This document shows positions 1-13,729 of a DNA stretch of 64,000 nucleotides, in pieces. Origin of the DNA: Serinus canaria (taxonomy: Eukaryota; Chordata; Aves; Passeriformes; Fringillidae); the NCBI RefSeq assembly GCF_022539315.1, contig NC_066343.1, positions 46,883,378 through 46,947,377 of the forward strand, read 5' to 3'. Both the position numbers and the translations under genes were made by a program. Below the pieces are notes generated by a model. That model was given only the letters and a program-made list of their open reading frames with translations. It searched no databases and had not been told where the DNA came from. How positions within the stretch are numbered: the first letter of the stretch is position 1; each line of letters opens with the position of its first letter.

Positions 1-600
1 GCAGACAATCAAAATGGATGTCCTGGTTAGTGCCAGCCAAACTGCTCACATATTGTTGTGGTCAGATAATGCACACCTTTTTCCCAGGCAGTATATCAAA
101 TGTGGTATATCGAGTTATACCAGCAATTATATTGCTCTTTCTTTTACAGTCCTTAGTGTTCTGGAAATTACGTATCTGTAAGTCAGAGTTCAGTAAATAG
201 TGTATAAAATCTGGCTTTTTAGGTTGCGGAATCGGGTGATTCCTAAGAAGAATATAGTCAGTACCAACCTGGCCAAAACAAATGTGACTTCAAATAAATG
301 TACATTTCTCTAGCAAATTTGCCCAATGCCTTTTTGATCTCAGCATCTCTCCTTGGCTTATTCACTGGTTTTACCAAAAAATCTAGGTTTTTTGATACTT
401 GCTTTGACTCAGCAAGAAAAAAATACATTCTGTTAGCCAATGTCTTAGTCTTTCTCATCTTCAGAAAATCACTCTTTGCTGAGTTTAAACACAGTAATTC
501 TGCTTGCTTTACAATGTTTATTAAATGAAAAAAATCTTAACTGCTTTCGGAACTATTTGTAGGCTGTACTCCTTTTATAAAACTTTGCCAAAGAAGCTGA
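1..600. other. Unique AT-rich DNA, nothing recognised
   Basis: Short open frames occur on both strands, but none has a recognisable domain, repeat or splice context. I see no gene here. Confidence 0.5.
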
Positions 601-771
601 ATTTTGTGCGTAAGGAACAGAGTGGGGTATTGGGACTAACATCGCCAGGTTTTTGATGCGGCACTATACAGCGCAAGACACAAGGCGATACGAAAGATGA
701 AAGATACACAGAGAGACTAGACAAGAGAAAGAGACATGCGAGCAAACGAGACTGAGCATCGCTACCAGTCG
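601..771. other. CpG-dense patch
   Basis: Ten CpG dinucleotides fall between about 609 and 771, while most of the window has very few. The segment is purine-rich rather than GC-rich, so it is not a classical CpG island. It directly abuts a pyrimidine-rich repeat. I do not recognise the sequence. It could be a recently arrived or unmethylated segment, or a fragment of an unfamiliar mobile element. Confidence 0.5.
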
Positions 772-850
772 CCATCTCCTCTCCCTCTCTCTCCCCCTCT
801 CCCTCTCCCTCTCTCTCCCTCTCCCTCCTTTTCCTTGCCTTCCTACTGCT
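772..850. repeat. CT-rich low-complexity tract
   Basis: This is a run of imperfect CTCCCT and CTCTCC units forming an almost pure pyrimidine stretch on the plus strand. Open reading frames across it, rich in Ser, Pro and Leu, are artefacts of the repeat. Confidence 0.85.
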
Positions 851-3800
851 CCTTCCTACTCCTTTCCCCTTTTCCTATAAAAACTAAGATAAAACTGATC
901 TTATTGAAGTTCACAAAAATACATAAAGAATTCTGTACTCTATCCCATTTTTTCATCTTCCTGATGCCACAGAGAACAGGTTTATGAAGCAGATGCATGC
1001 CAGTGTTTCTAACCCAGAGACATGATTAATTTGTTTCTGTTCACCTGTATTACTAAACTTCATTATTTACTCATTTAATTTTCTTTTCTTTTTATTTTAG
1101 GAAAGGGTTTTCTTCCTCTGTGGAATTTGTTGAAAGCAGGGTGGTCTTTTCTTAAAATGTTGGTTGTAGGACCAAGTATTTTATGCCTAGGTTTCAGTAA
1201 TGTGACTGTCAGGTGCATAATTGCTTTACCTCTTATGCTACTTTTTGTTAAAATTCTGTTTATGTGGGTACTGTGTATTAACACTTCCTGGAATTTGACT
1301 ATTTCTTCTTAATAAGAAAACAGCTTATTTTTTTGAAAGTCATTCATTTGATGCATTGAAAGATTTGTAAAACACTGATCAGAAAGTAGGACAGGAAGTT
1401 TTATTTATTTATTTTCGTTTGTTTAGGATGGTAGTGTATCTTAGAAAGCTGCTTAACTACTGCCCAGTGCAGCTGTCCTTCCCTGAAAGATTAGGTTTCA
1501 GGAGCAATGATGGATGTTGAATGCCTGTAGCCAGTTGTGGGGTTTTCTCTGAGGTCAGTGCTACTGATGGAGGATAGGAATTTACAGCCTTATGTCTCTT
1601 CACCAAAGTAACCAGTAGCATTTCTTTAGGGGAAAAAAAAAGCCCACAACAACTAGGAATGTTCAATGCTGAGCTTCTGTTGCTGCATAAGCTATTCATA
1701 CTGGTGAGAAAGAATAAGTAGATTTGTGAATAGCAAGGATAAATTTAGTCATGAGTGTGCCCTATTGTTTCACAGCAACACACAGAAATAGCTACAAAAA
1801 AGTAAATGGGATGATGTGATTTCATTTAGAAATCTTTTATATTATTTTAACCTGTGTTAAGAGGATTGGAACTGACACTTTTGACTTTTCGTTTCAATTG
1901 TTTCAACTATGTTTCAGAACATATTCTCATTTTTGACCTAAAAATAGGACTTTTTTTTTTTTTTCCCATAAAAGAAACAGTGGTCTTCAGCAAGCATAAC
2001 CAAGGCAGATAACCATAACCATCAGTGATGGAAGGGTAGATGTTCATCAGGTAGAAAGAGATTACTTTGATGACATATAATGTTGCCTTAATTCAGGCAT
2101 CACAATACATATTGTTAGTAAAGATGGATAGTTTACATACTCTTAGTTGCTGTGTTTTCAGAAACATTTGTTGAGGTCAGACTTTCAGCCTTTATTTTTG
2201 GACTGTCTGCCTTCCCTGAGCTGTTGAAGTTTGCTCCTGATATTGGGTGATGTGATTAACTTTAAAGAACTTTGTTTGAGAAAGGTGCACAAAAATCCCA
2301 GATTGCTCTATTGTTAAGCTTGCAAACCATGTTTGAATTGCTTTTATTAATTTGTACCTTAATGGTATAGCTGGATTTTTCTGCCAAGCCTTAGAAGAGT
2401 TTTCCTAGTAGGCTGAAAGCCTTCAGTGATGAGTGAGAAAGATTTCATTTGACAGCAGCATTATTTGGATCAGATCCATAGTGCTTTTGTGCCTTTGCAT
2501 AAGTGGTAGGACTTTTACCTTGGGTAATCCTAGCCATACTTAAATTCAAATCCAGACAAGAAAGCTTAATAAAACATCTGATAAGTTGATTTATAGTGTC
2601 TCATCAATTAGGGAGCAAGAAGCATTTTAGTAAAGAGAAAAACTTATGCAGAGAACAATTTTGCATCAAGGAAATGGCCTTTTGCCAAATGCCTATGTGT
2701 TCTACTTATTGGCAGCATGCCATCGACTTTATTTGGAAAACTCTCTTTGCTTAAGTAATAAATATTCACTATTTACCAATTAATTTTACTATCAATAAAA
2801 GATGGATTCTGCTGTTAGACTTTTTCTTTCATTTTTTTACCTATTTCACAAAAAATGGACTTTCACTAGTTACCATGAAGTGCATTAATGAATCTTGATT
2901 GACAGAATTTTCCAAACAGTGAAATTGATCTTACTTTTCTCGATAATTTGGGTATTTTGGGGATATTGTTTTTTATTTACATGAAAAGCCTTGAATTTTT
3001 TTTACTGTATGTGGAATGTGATGGAAAAATTGTAATATTAACTTGAAGAATTTTTTGTCTTAGTTGATAATAATGATAATTTAATGCAATTTAGTTTTGT
3101 TAAAGAAAAGTGTATAATCAGTGTAAATGGTTGTTGCCACTCAGTTCAATATGTAGAATTTACACTTGTTTCCCATTTTTCATTCTCAAAATGTGTCTTA
3201 AATGGCCACAGGAAGTATCAGCATACTGACAAGATGAAAATTTCATCAAGGGAAGCAGACTATGAAGAGAGTGTTGTACTTTGTAATCCTAACAGGTGGT
3301 AAGGAATGCCTGCAGGGGCAGTCACACCTCCATAAGAATCCTAGCATTTTTTGGGTTCAATTTTGCGTGATTACAGTGACTCTGGAAAAAAGAGTATTAG
3401 TGCTTGAGCAATAATATTTTGGTTAGCTTAGTTTTGGACAGTGTGGGGTTGAATGTATTAAATAATGTGTATATATAAAATAGAAATGTTTATTCTTCAT
3501 TGTTCGACTGTATCTGATGGAACGGATACATGTCCTTCTGGACAATGTAATCCCTAAAAGGACACTTACTAGGACTGTATCCCTTGCTGATTTATTCATA
3601 GGATTGCTTTATGAATCTAGTGCACAAGGGTAATCTTATTCCAAAGGTATTAGAAAGCATGAAAATAACTACTAGACTTCTTAGATGTGGATTTCTGTGT
3701 CTTCAAGCAATTTGAATTTATAATCTCAATTGGTCTTTGTACTTTTTACTGCGGAGTATATAAACTGTGAAAGCTGCAGAGGCCTTAAAACTGTTTTTTC

Positions 3801-4200
3801 ATTTTTGCTAATCTCTGCAGTAGTCCAGATTAGAGAGACAGAGATTAATAAGAAAATGAAAATAGATTATCATGTATAGAAGAAAAGTATGGTAAGATTT
3901 TTCTACCATGATGATAGAACTGAGTTGCTAGAAATATTTGTATAGTAACCACTGCTTAACAGAGGTATACTCGTAACAAACAGACAAACTGCTTTTTCAG
4001 CCTTTTTTCGGTTGTCATTTTTGTTAGGGGGTGAAGAGCTTGCTATTTTGGTGTGAAATTTTTTCTTTCCTGGATTAACTTCATGTTGCAGATGCTAATC
4101 AGAAAATTAGGCAGAGGTTTTTCTGCAGCTTTTATCTGTTGCTCAGATAATGGTGTTAAGCTCTATTTCGTATTTAATACGACAGAACACTTGAAAACAC
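851..4200. other. Unique AT-rich DNA, nothing recognised
   Basis: Ordinary non-coding sequence with short homopolymer runs, such as a T tract near 1951-1964. A pyrimidine tract ending in AG near 1100 resembles a splice acceptor, but no matching donor or coding frame follows. Confidence 0.5.
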
Positions 4201-4209
4201 CAAAGAACT

Positions 4210-6560
4210 TGGGAATGGGATGAACCTGAACTCAAGAATAAGGAGTGAAATTTTGCTACCTCAGAATTTTCACACTAAAGCAAAACTGCCGTACAATCTA
4301 TGACAATTTCACAGCTGTGACTGGGGATGTCCCTTCCCCATCTCTTTCTTCAGGTTGTTCTCCATCTTGATTTTGCAAATCTACCATTTTATAAAGAGCA
4401 ATTAGCAATTAGGAAAGAGAAAAATGTCTTCCTGAAACAAATACTGATGTGTATTTCATACCAACTCTTCTATACTGTGCTTCACTCTCTCTGGAATGAG
4501 TCTTTTAGTTGTTCTTTAAATGCAACTCTCCATAGCAGTTCTTGCTTCTTCTTGTGAGATCATATCTGAGATTGTGAACTCTCAAAATTGTGAGAGTGAC
4601 TCACTAAAGTAGTCTTTTTTTTGAAGAAGGTCACTGAAACAATGAGTATTGGATACTTTTATTTGTTATGTTGTAAAAAATCCCCTCTGAAACTGTCATT
4701 AGAATCTCAAAGGCTTGATTTATGGTTTTTTACTTTTGCTATGAATTACAGGTGTATCCATTTGGATTGATCTCTGATTTCTTTGACTATGTATCAGTAT
4801 CTAGAAAGCAGTCTTTGAGTACAGGCATTGGTGTACTCATGATGCCACATTAGTCTGTCCACCTGCTGCCTTTGTTGAGGTATTTGAGCAAGTCTAGGCC
4901 ATCTGTCTTTTAAAAAGTTCTGTGCTGTCTTTTATGTCTTGGATAGGATACAACAATGTCATTCTCTGTGAAATCTTTGCTTTTTCAACCACTTCCCATT
5001 TTTCACAGCAGGAAGCTTTCCACATGAAAAGAAGAGAAGGAGAACTGCTTGACAGCTTCTCTTGTCTCCTTGTGTCTAGAGAACTGCACAAGTGTAGCAA
5101 CAAAGAAATGGATTTCTCTGGTGCTATTTTGGTGGTTTTTGTCTCTAGGTGCACTGGTAGCAGATTTAGATTTAACTGTGGATGTTGGCTCTCTCTTCTT
5201 CGGGTATAGGCTTCCATTTAAATCTTTGTGTTACTCAGCTGAATTCAGTTTCTTAAATCCCATGTCTGTCAGAGCGAGTCAGGTTTTATTGAGACATGGT
5301 CCTGATCATTTCTTCTCAGAGAATAAACTGGTAAAAGAGATTCAGGTTGATACTTCTCAGTTGAGGAATTTCAGGAGTATATGTTCCAATGCTCTCAACC
5401 TCACTTCAGTGCCAGGTTGTCCGTTTAGAATCAGGGCTAGCTATTTTTAAACACCTGTGCTAATATTTTGAACAATTAAATGTCATTAATAGACACCATT
5501 TGTCAGACATGGTCATCTTCACAATATTTTTCTTAGTATGCCATATTTCTTTATCATGTTTAATGTGTTTGAGAATTTTGAGGCAGATCCTCGCTGTGCT
5601 TTTCTCACTGATTTGGTTACTATTACACCTACTGAGTTTCTGAGGTGTTATGAGTAGGTAACTATTGTTGTGGTTTTTGATTTATGCATGTACATATCTG
5701 TATAAAACAATTAAGCAGGATTTTGCCCTGCTCTTGCATATGTAAGTTTTGGTTCTGTTAGTGTTGGGTAGATGATTGCTCCAGAGAGGGGTATAGATGT
5801 GTTACTAGGTTTCTGGTGGTGCCTGTAGTAGTATGTGTTAAATAATTTAGTTGCTGCTGAGGGGAGCTCAGTGTGAGCAGTTCCACTGATAGGAATGAAG
5901 CCATAGCAGCTGAGAGCTTATGTTTTGCTGAGAATCCATTTAATGACACTTGTCATAGGTGTTTATTTGTGATTTTGGTTGCCTTTTCTAGTGGTTTGAA
6001 GCTAATACTGAACTCTTGTTGCTTGTCTGAATGTATACAAAGTCTGAAGCTTCTTTCAGAATTACAGTTTTGGCTATTTGGACATGGCTTTCTGTATTTG
6101 TGTACTTTTAAAGTCCTGCTCTTACAAAGACCAGTTTGCAGAAATTTCTATCACTGAGACCTTGTACTTTGGGATGTCTTGTCAATGTCTTGCCTTCGTA
6201 CTGCTTGCAGATAGCTTAGATACTTGGTGATGTAACATTTTGATTTGTCAGTTCTTTGTTTCCCAATGAACCGTTTCCTTCAACCATTCAATGTGCTGAA
6301 AGGGAAAACTGACTGTAATCTTCTAATTTTTGCTGTAATGATGATGATTTTTCTGGTTTTCTTAATGGTTTGTAGACTGAAAGACAGATGGTCCATTTCA
6401 ACTAATAATTTTTTACAGTATTTGCTTGAAGGTACTGCAGTACTTACTGAAAAATGCAGAGCCTTCCTTTGGAGGACTGTGAAAATATTTGTATGTTCAG
6501 CAGTTTCCTTTCGGATTTTTCCTGTTGAAACATTAAGGCAATTTTCTGATGCTTCTTAAC
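4210..6560 (-). pseudogene. Possible degraded pseudogene or retrocopy, parent unknown
   Basis: Read on the minus strand, this stretch yields several protein-like islands separated by stop codons and apparent frameshifts. The first, about 6557 to 6375, is open for roughly 60 codons and includes STGKIRKETAEHTNIF. Later islands lie near 5175-5020, near 4842-4795 (STPMPVLKDCFLDTDT) and near 4385-4274 (DLQNQDGEQPEERDGEGTS). Their composition is polar and Ser/Lys/Glu-rich, as in disordered nuclear proteins. No frame is open throughout, I see no intron signals between islands, and I cannot name a parent gene. This fits an old processed copy, but AT-rich random DNA can also give open stretches. The call is tentative. 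Confidence 0.25.
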
Positions 6561-9500
6561 TGAAAGTATAGCTCAAAATTAGCCTTCAAAAGTCTTGTGG
6601 CTTCCCTTAATTCGAATTGTAGATTTCATGCGTATTTTACCAGTTGTAAGGCATGCCTCCATGGCAAGTTACACCTATCTGAGAGGGCTTGGTGTGTAAC
6701 TAGTAGTCAAATAGCTGATAATTGAGTAAGCTCAAGTGGAGTGAGATTATGTTAGATAACTTAGATAGCAGTCAAGAATAACTTCATACTCTCAGATGGA
6801 CAGACTCTTAGGTCTCAAGTGGAGTAAACAGGAAAAAATTAGATATTGGGTATCTGTATATATAAATCAAGTATAAATCTATTGTGTGTCTATATGAGGG
6901 ACTGAAGGTATATATCATATGCATTGGTAGTTTTACTTGAACTATCAGTAGTTTTGTAGTTGCATTTTTAGCACAACTCAGAGGTAAGAAGGTGTTGTGC
7001 ACTTGTGCATTGCAAATACACTGCCCAGACAGAGAGAGTGCAAAGATCCACTGAATGCTAAAAACCAGTCCAGTCAGCTTTACTTTGCAGAGATCCCCTT
7101 ACTGCTGCAGCAGTACACATAAGAGAATGCTTGTATGCATCTTCTTTGGTTTGCAGCCTTGAATTTAATCCCTGGTATGTGTAATTGGCTAATAAAATAT
7201 GAATAATACAGAAAAAAAGAATGGCTGTAAAACACTCTTCACTCTTCCCTCTTATCTCTCACTAATTATCTATAATTCTGAAGATAGTTTTAAAGAAAAA
7301 AATTGTTTATAGACATATAGCTAAAAATAATTTTAGGTGCTGAGAGTGATATTACCAGATTCCCTGAAATTACTTCAAAAATGCTGAACATTCGTAGCTT
7401 CTGACAAAATGACACACCAAATGAGAGAGGAGAAATTTTTTTATGTATTAAAAAGAAAATTTTATTTTGTAGATTAATGAAGGGCTTTTTTAAAATGAGC
7501 TTCTTTGTGGAAGGACAGTGCTTGTATGTAAGCAGTCCTGGGTAATAAGAGCTGTGTGCTCTATGTGGCTCACTTTATTTATGCACATACTCCCCCAGTA
7601 TTAAATGGATTTAATCACAGATCAGGTTAGTGGTTCTTTGTCCTGTCATTCTCTATAGTAAAAGTGTATGTTGGAAATATGAGAACATATATGAGAAAAT
7701 GTAAGCAAGGACAAAAAGGATAAATAAAAAATGCTTCATTTAAGGTAGAATTCAGCAGAGAAGTTAGGCTCATCCATACCTGTAACCATATTTTTAGGTA
7801 ACTTCACCACTGTGTAACATTACTGAAATCTATGAGGATATATGTGGGTTTAAAAGTGAGCATGGTGGTGGTTTAAAAACAAGTATACACCCTAAAGTGA
7901 TTTATTTTTAATTTGAATACAAGCCTATGGAGTGAAATGAAATAAAGAATGCTATTTTCTGCTTTACACTATTTTTGCCTTTTCTCCATAATGTTCAAAT
8001 AAATATTATTATCATAGTTGTCAAGAGGCAGAATGGTTTACTTCTTTCCTTGGTTTATGGCAAGTATGAAAGTAATATAGTACTCCTTGATACTGTTTTC
8101 TTGTCAGTTTGAATACAGAGCAAGCAAAGCATCTCCAAAAACTACTGAAATAGGCTGTATTTTCCTTTGTGTTCATCATGGAACATGGTCATTTTACTAC
8201 AGGAAAAATATTAACAAGTAAGAGGTCCATAACAGGTCACAATCTGTTGCTATAATTGCTTCAGTTCATATACACTGTTTAAAATTTTACATGATACAGG
8301 AGCAGTACTGTAGGCATCACTATGTCAGGAATTTCTTTCTTTCATGAAACCACAATGCAGGGCTGAAACACTGTATACCCAGTCAAGCTTTGCTGAATTA
8401 GTGATGGATAAAAAACTTGAATAAAATACTTCTGTGACTTCAAAAAAATGTTGCAAATATTGAAAATACTGACCAAATTGTCATTTGATGCAAATCTGTG
8501 AACTAAAATGTGGATATTAGATGACATTTGGTCATAAATTATGCTGCAGAAGTAATATATTTCATGGATTTGTATGTGACATTATATGTAAGTGCCATAC
8601 TCAGGGCTTTATGTTATTTTTTAGCTTTCATTTTACATTCTTTTAGAGTTTCCAGCCTTTTGCCTCAAAAAGCTTTTATCCTTTTTACATTTCTGCTCTT
8701 CTGCGCTCTCATCTTTTTCTGTAAGTTAATGCCTTTTGTACATTTTTGTTAAGGTAAATGAGCTGAAGACCAAAGAACTTTGGAAGTTGTATCTAAGAGT
8801 AAGAGGTTGTCTTTTCTCTAGGTAGTTGGAAGAACAATTTTTAATCAGTATAATTTTGACAGCTAGATTTGCTGACATGGGCTGATGTAAATAGTATAGG
8901 CTTGCTTTGATTTTAAAATAGAATTTTATTAAATTAAACAGTCCACTTAGGGGTTAAGCCTTCCAGTTCCCTTTCTATCCCTTTACTTCACTGAAGTTTT
9001 TGATCCCTTATATACTTCTGTAGAATTCAATGCACTGGGATTGATCAATAGTGGAGTAAACATTGTAGTACAGAGCAATCAGATGATTTTCTCTATGATA
9101 AAAGCTCTCATTAATAAATTTTGGAGTGCTATGAATCATACAAGGCAAATAAAGGTAAAGATAAAGATAAGAAAGTATTTCTTGGAATTGTAACAGTAAG
9201 TCCCAGATTTCTTCTGCTATGTGAGAATAAAATCTGTCTTCAAATTAATGTTTTTGACTTCTTTCATAGGACAGAGAACCTGATATTTGTAGAATTTCTT
9301 ATTTGTTGTTTTCATTGTCTTTTTCCAGATATTAGATTTTTTTAAAGCAATGGTTTTTGTTGTTAGTTTGTATTAAATTTTCCACCACTGCTATAGGTGA
9401 AGTCACATATTCTTTTGGTATGTGCAGTAATTATTTGACAATAAACTTCATCAAGGATAACTTTTTACTGAAGTAAACATGTATTTACCCAATATACATA

Positions 9501-10781
9501 TACATATATTACGCAATATACATATATGGGATGCAAGTTTTTGTTCTAATTCTACATTTTATACAGCTTTTACCCTTTGGTTGTACAGAGTGCTTTTACT
9601 AAAAATTTTACTATAACTCATGATCAACTTTCTTTTCATCTTCTACTTTATAGATTGTTTTTACCAGTAATTTTCACACTGTTGATTTTTATTTCTGCAA
9701 AAAACATTATAGCTTTAGCTGCCATTGGCCTTATGTTTGACATCTTTTTTGTTGTTCTGCTTTTATGACTATAAAAATATGGCATTCCCTGCAGTCAGAT
9801 TTTGGCAAGGTCTAGAAGGATTTTTCTGAAAGTGGTTGTGTGTTCAGGTAAATTAAAGTCACTCAAAGGGCTTTGAGGATTACTGGATCAATGCACATCA
9901 TTTTACATAACATTTTCATTTCTGGCACTGAAATATATTTAGGAGTTGTCTTACAAGGTACCAGCAGGACTTAGTTAAGTATGTGTGTGCTTGTTGTTTA
10001 ATTTTTATTCCTTAACTGATGTTTGTATTCAGCGCACAGTATAGGTCTCTGAAGACTGAAAATGCTTTTTATTATTGCCTTTTATCTGCTGTGCTGTTTG
10101 AATGATTTTACTGGACACTAGTAAAGTAGGAAATTGATACAAATAAATTACAGCTTGTATCTATTTCTGTTGTCAGCAAGTGCTAAAAGAAAAAGAAAAT
10201 ACGACTTCTATAAAAAGTAGTTATTTAGAAAGTAATATTTGGCAAATTAGTATATGTAAGTTGTCCTTTCTGTGTAGCTTTCTCTGTAGGATTGAAATGT
10301 TTACAACCACAGTTGACTCATAAAAATAATATGGAACTGAGCTGCTATTTTTTTTAAATTGATAATTATTTTTCACTAGGAAGTGAAAAACATCATGATT
10401 ACTCCAAAACAGGTGGATTTCTTTTCCTTCTTCTCAGTCCTGAAGTCTCCTGAGTGCCTATACATGTGTACTCAGATAAATGTGCATCCACTGAAATGAG
10501 AATTTCGTGGCTAAGGAGATCGTGTGCGTTAGATTTTGTTGCTGTTTCTGAACACCAGAAACACATGATATTTTGAAGTTTTGTTGATTTTTTTAATTAT
10601 TGAGATTAGAAAATACTTATATCTCTAACAGTATGTTTTAGGTGTATCCTCATCTAGATTTGGAAGGTTCTGCTGTAGGCTACTGATTATTCTACTTTTA
10701 TCAGCATTAGGTGATGAACAATGCCATTACTGTTCTTATTCCTTACATCCTTCCTTCCCTGCTTTCCTCACAGGTTTTAAT
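6561..10781. other. Unique AT-rich DNA, nothing recognised
   Basis: No recognisable repeat, exon or RNA gene. Short AT-rich motifs such as repeated ACATAT units near 9495-9530 are ordinary low-complexity sequence. Confidence 0.5.
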
Positions 10782-10838
10782 GCGTGGCTGTTGTATTTTT
10801 CTAGTAACAGCGTGGCTGTTGTATTTTTTCTAGTAACA
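10782..10838. repeat. 28/29 bp tandem duplication
   Basis: A unit starting GCGTGGCTGTTGTA and ending CTAGTAACA occurs twice back to back, at 10782-10809 and 10810-10838. The copies differ only by one extra T in the T run of the second. This points to a recent local duplication. Confidence 0.9.
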
Positions 10839-13720
10839 TCAGTTCTGATAGGTGCAGCACCTTGGTATTGTGTGTGTGATCCTGTGATCAGAGGCTAGAT
10901 GGCCAGGGAGGCATTTAGCCAGCTCTCCTGTAACCCTTTGAGGGCACAGATGCTCCCTCATGGATTACTCGTTGTACTGTGCATGACATGAAGTGCAGGT
11001 TTCTGCAGCTAAGTGTGGGTAGTTTGGGCAATACCATTTCTGTATCTAGATAGACTAACCAAATGCATTTTTGGCGCTCCATCTTACACAGCATAAGAAG
11101 CCTGACAGTTCCATGCCTGCAAGAAAAGAGGCATTTGAGCCTCAGCCTAAATATTTCACAACAGTTGCCGTATACATTAATTCTTTTGCAGGAGGTTTAC
11201 CTAAAAAAGATACCATTTTTTGTCTTTAATTTCTTTAATGACACAGTGTTGCTGCATGGTGTAGAAATTTCTAATTGCAACTCCTAAATATTTCCTGTTA
11301 CAAATTTAAACTTAACACGTTTGATGTTTAAATTGACTGTTTGAAGTTAACAGGAATTAAAACTAGAATTCACAATGATGTAGTAATACTTCTAAGCAGA
11401 AATGTTCCATGAAAGATGTGACACTTAAGATTTCTCCATAAAGATTTTCCTTTGAATCTTTGAATTATGTTGCTGGTAGGATAGAAATTTTGTAGTCATC
11501 TGTTACCTTTTTTACTATCTTTTTCTTCCACTTTCTGCCTTTTTATATATGGATTTTAAACTAATGAATAAAAAAAAGAAAACATTTGGACTTTTTTCAT
11601 AAGTTGATAAGTTGATAAATCATCATGTCCTTTTATACTGAGTTGTAAATCAGATTTATAATTTATTTACTGAGTTATAAATCATATTTATAATTTCAAG
11701 TGACACTCCTTTGTCTTTACAATAAAGTAAACTTCATTGCATTTTGCACTGTGATCATGCAAAAATTTGAAATACTTTTGGAGCAAGCTGATTCTGAACT
11801 ATCTCTTTTTTCACTATTTTTTAGCTTTATTTTTTTCCTATAGCAAAATCCTATATTGCAGAATATATGATGAATGTGTATTCACATAATAAATAATAAA
11901 TACAGAAATAAATAATAATAGTAAATACTGTGGTGCCAATTCAAGACCTTTTTGGTCCTTCTAATTCCATTTCACTGAGGAATGAACATAGAATACAGGA
12001 AAATGTCCTGAAATTATGGTACTTTTAAGGTTCTTTGGAACGGGCATCTGATGAATCTAAAAGCAGTTTTGAACGTCTGCTCCTGTTTAAGTGGTTATTA
12101 AACAGTGTGGGGATATGCTGCTCTGCTGTTACAGCCAGCCTTCAGTCATTTGTGTACGTGTTAAAAGCCGGAACCGTTTGGATATGCAAAATCTGTAAGA
12201 GTGGCTGATAGATCTGACATGTGCCAGTTGTTGCACAGGCATAGATAGTGTCAAATGGAATTCAGAGTACTTTGCCTTGTCAGCCTTGTAAGCTCTCCTG
12301 GGAGACTTCCAGTAACATACCAAATTGAACATAGATTGATTAATACAGAAAAGGAAACTTGGAAAAGTGAAATAAGAAAATTTACAGTAAAATTCAAGTT
12401 TGAAGTCATGTTTACCAAAATAAAATTCTTATGTTTTTGTTGAACTTTGAAGTATTTTTTTACAGCTTATAGACTTATTGTTTTTTTTTTTTTTTGTTTA
12501 GTGAACAATAGGGCTATTTTTGTAAGAAATATATTTGTACCTGCACTGTTTTACTAACAGCCTTTTCATATTCCATCATTTGAATACATTAGATCATAAT
12601 TCAGATGATTTTTGGGACTTAAAGTGTTAGAATAAATATTGTTTTCACCTACCATGCAGCATTAAATACTACTAAGAATTGGATATTACCATATAATCAA
12701 TTTTTGTTGTCTGACTTGCTCTGGTTCCACCACTGATCGTAGACAAGAGGTTCCATATATTTCACATAATGCATATTAATTACTCTCATGACTTTTTCTG
12801 AATTTTTTCAGCAGTAGAATAAATGTAACCTCTTGTACAAGGGATGCAGTGACAGCCCCAAACCATGTTTAATTAGAGCTCAGCATGCAGTTTAGGATGG
12901 CATCTGTTTACATGAAGCATGATTATTGCTGTTTGTGCTCTTTTTTTCTCTGCTCCTTTAATGAACATCAAATATATTATAATAGATGAATAAGATTGCC
13001 CTAAATAAACAAAAACATAAATGTAGAAAGGGTGGGTAACCTATTAAACATTATAATCCATTTTGTCATGCTGTCTTTCACATGCAATTTCATAAAGCAC
13101 AAGGATATTTAGTGGTTTTTAATCAAAATGTATGTATTGATTAATACAACACCACAGTGTAAAATGTAAGATTTATTGCAGATTCTGTAGAGGACAAATA
13201 TTCTTGCACATTAATGAGCAGTAGTTTTATGATCACCTGAGTAAACTGTGAGTTTGGAATCTTTATGTCCCAAACATTTCTGCTGCCAATACCAAACAGA
13301 TATCATGCTGTTTTATAAAATGTTATTATTTGTATATCTTGAAGTGTTGTGAAGGCTTCAGTGTATCTTCTGCAGTTTGTTAAAAACATCATCTAATTTT
13401 CAGCAACCTATGCTGCTTACAGATGACTTTGATCTAGAGACCTACATGTTAAAGGCACCATATCTCATTAACATTCCTAGAACGTTTTGTTCTCATACAA
13501 AATTGGCTATAAATTAGGGAGAAAATTACAGTTTAAATGTGATTTAAAGAAAGTTAAGTGGGTGACAGAGGAGAGCCATAGCAGCAAAAAGGCTGTATGT
13601 CAGGTATAAATCATGGCCTTGGGAAAAAGAAACCTAAAATTGTATGAAGGGTGAGAAAAAGTAGAGGAAAGGATTACTTGGGAATACTGTCATAGAGGTA
13701 AGAAAGAGCTAAGCCATGGC
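10839..13720. other. Unique AT-rich DNA, nothing recognised as a gene
   Basis: Non-coding sequence containing one imperfect 32 bp tandem repeat (listed separately) and a run of 15 or more T near 12480. A 50-codon open stretch around 13370-13517 follows an AG, but it has no donor or homology I can recognise. Confidence 0.5.
11637..11700. repeat. Imperfect 32 bp tandem duplication
   Basis: Two adjacent units, 11637-11668 and 11669-11700, share ACTGAGTT.TAAATCA.ATTTATAATTT with a few substitutions, most of them in the last few bases. Confidence 0.75.
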
Positions 13721-13729
13721 TGTTGTTTC

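Noticed and set aside
736..987. 83-codon Pro/Ser/Leu-rich open frame
   Set aside because: It is driven by the CT-rich low-complexity tract.
13370..13517. 50-codon open stretch after an AG, with an acidic protein-like segment
   Set aside because: No donor site, no start codon in context and no recognisable homology. Chance is likely.
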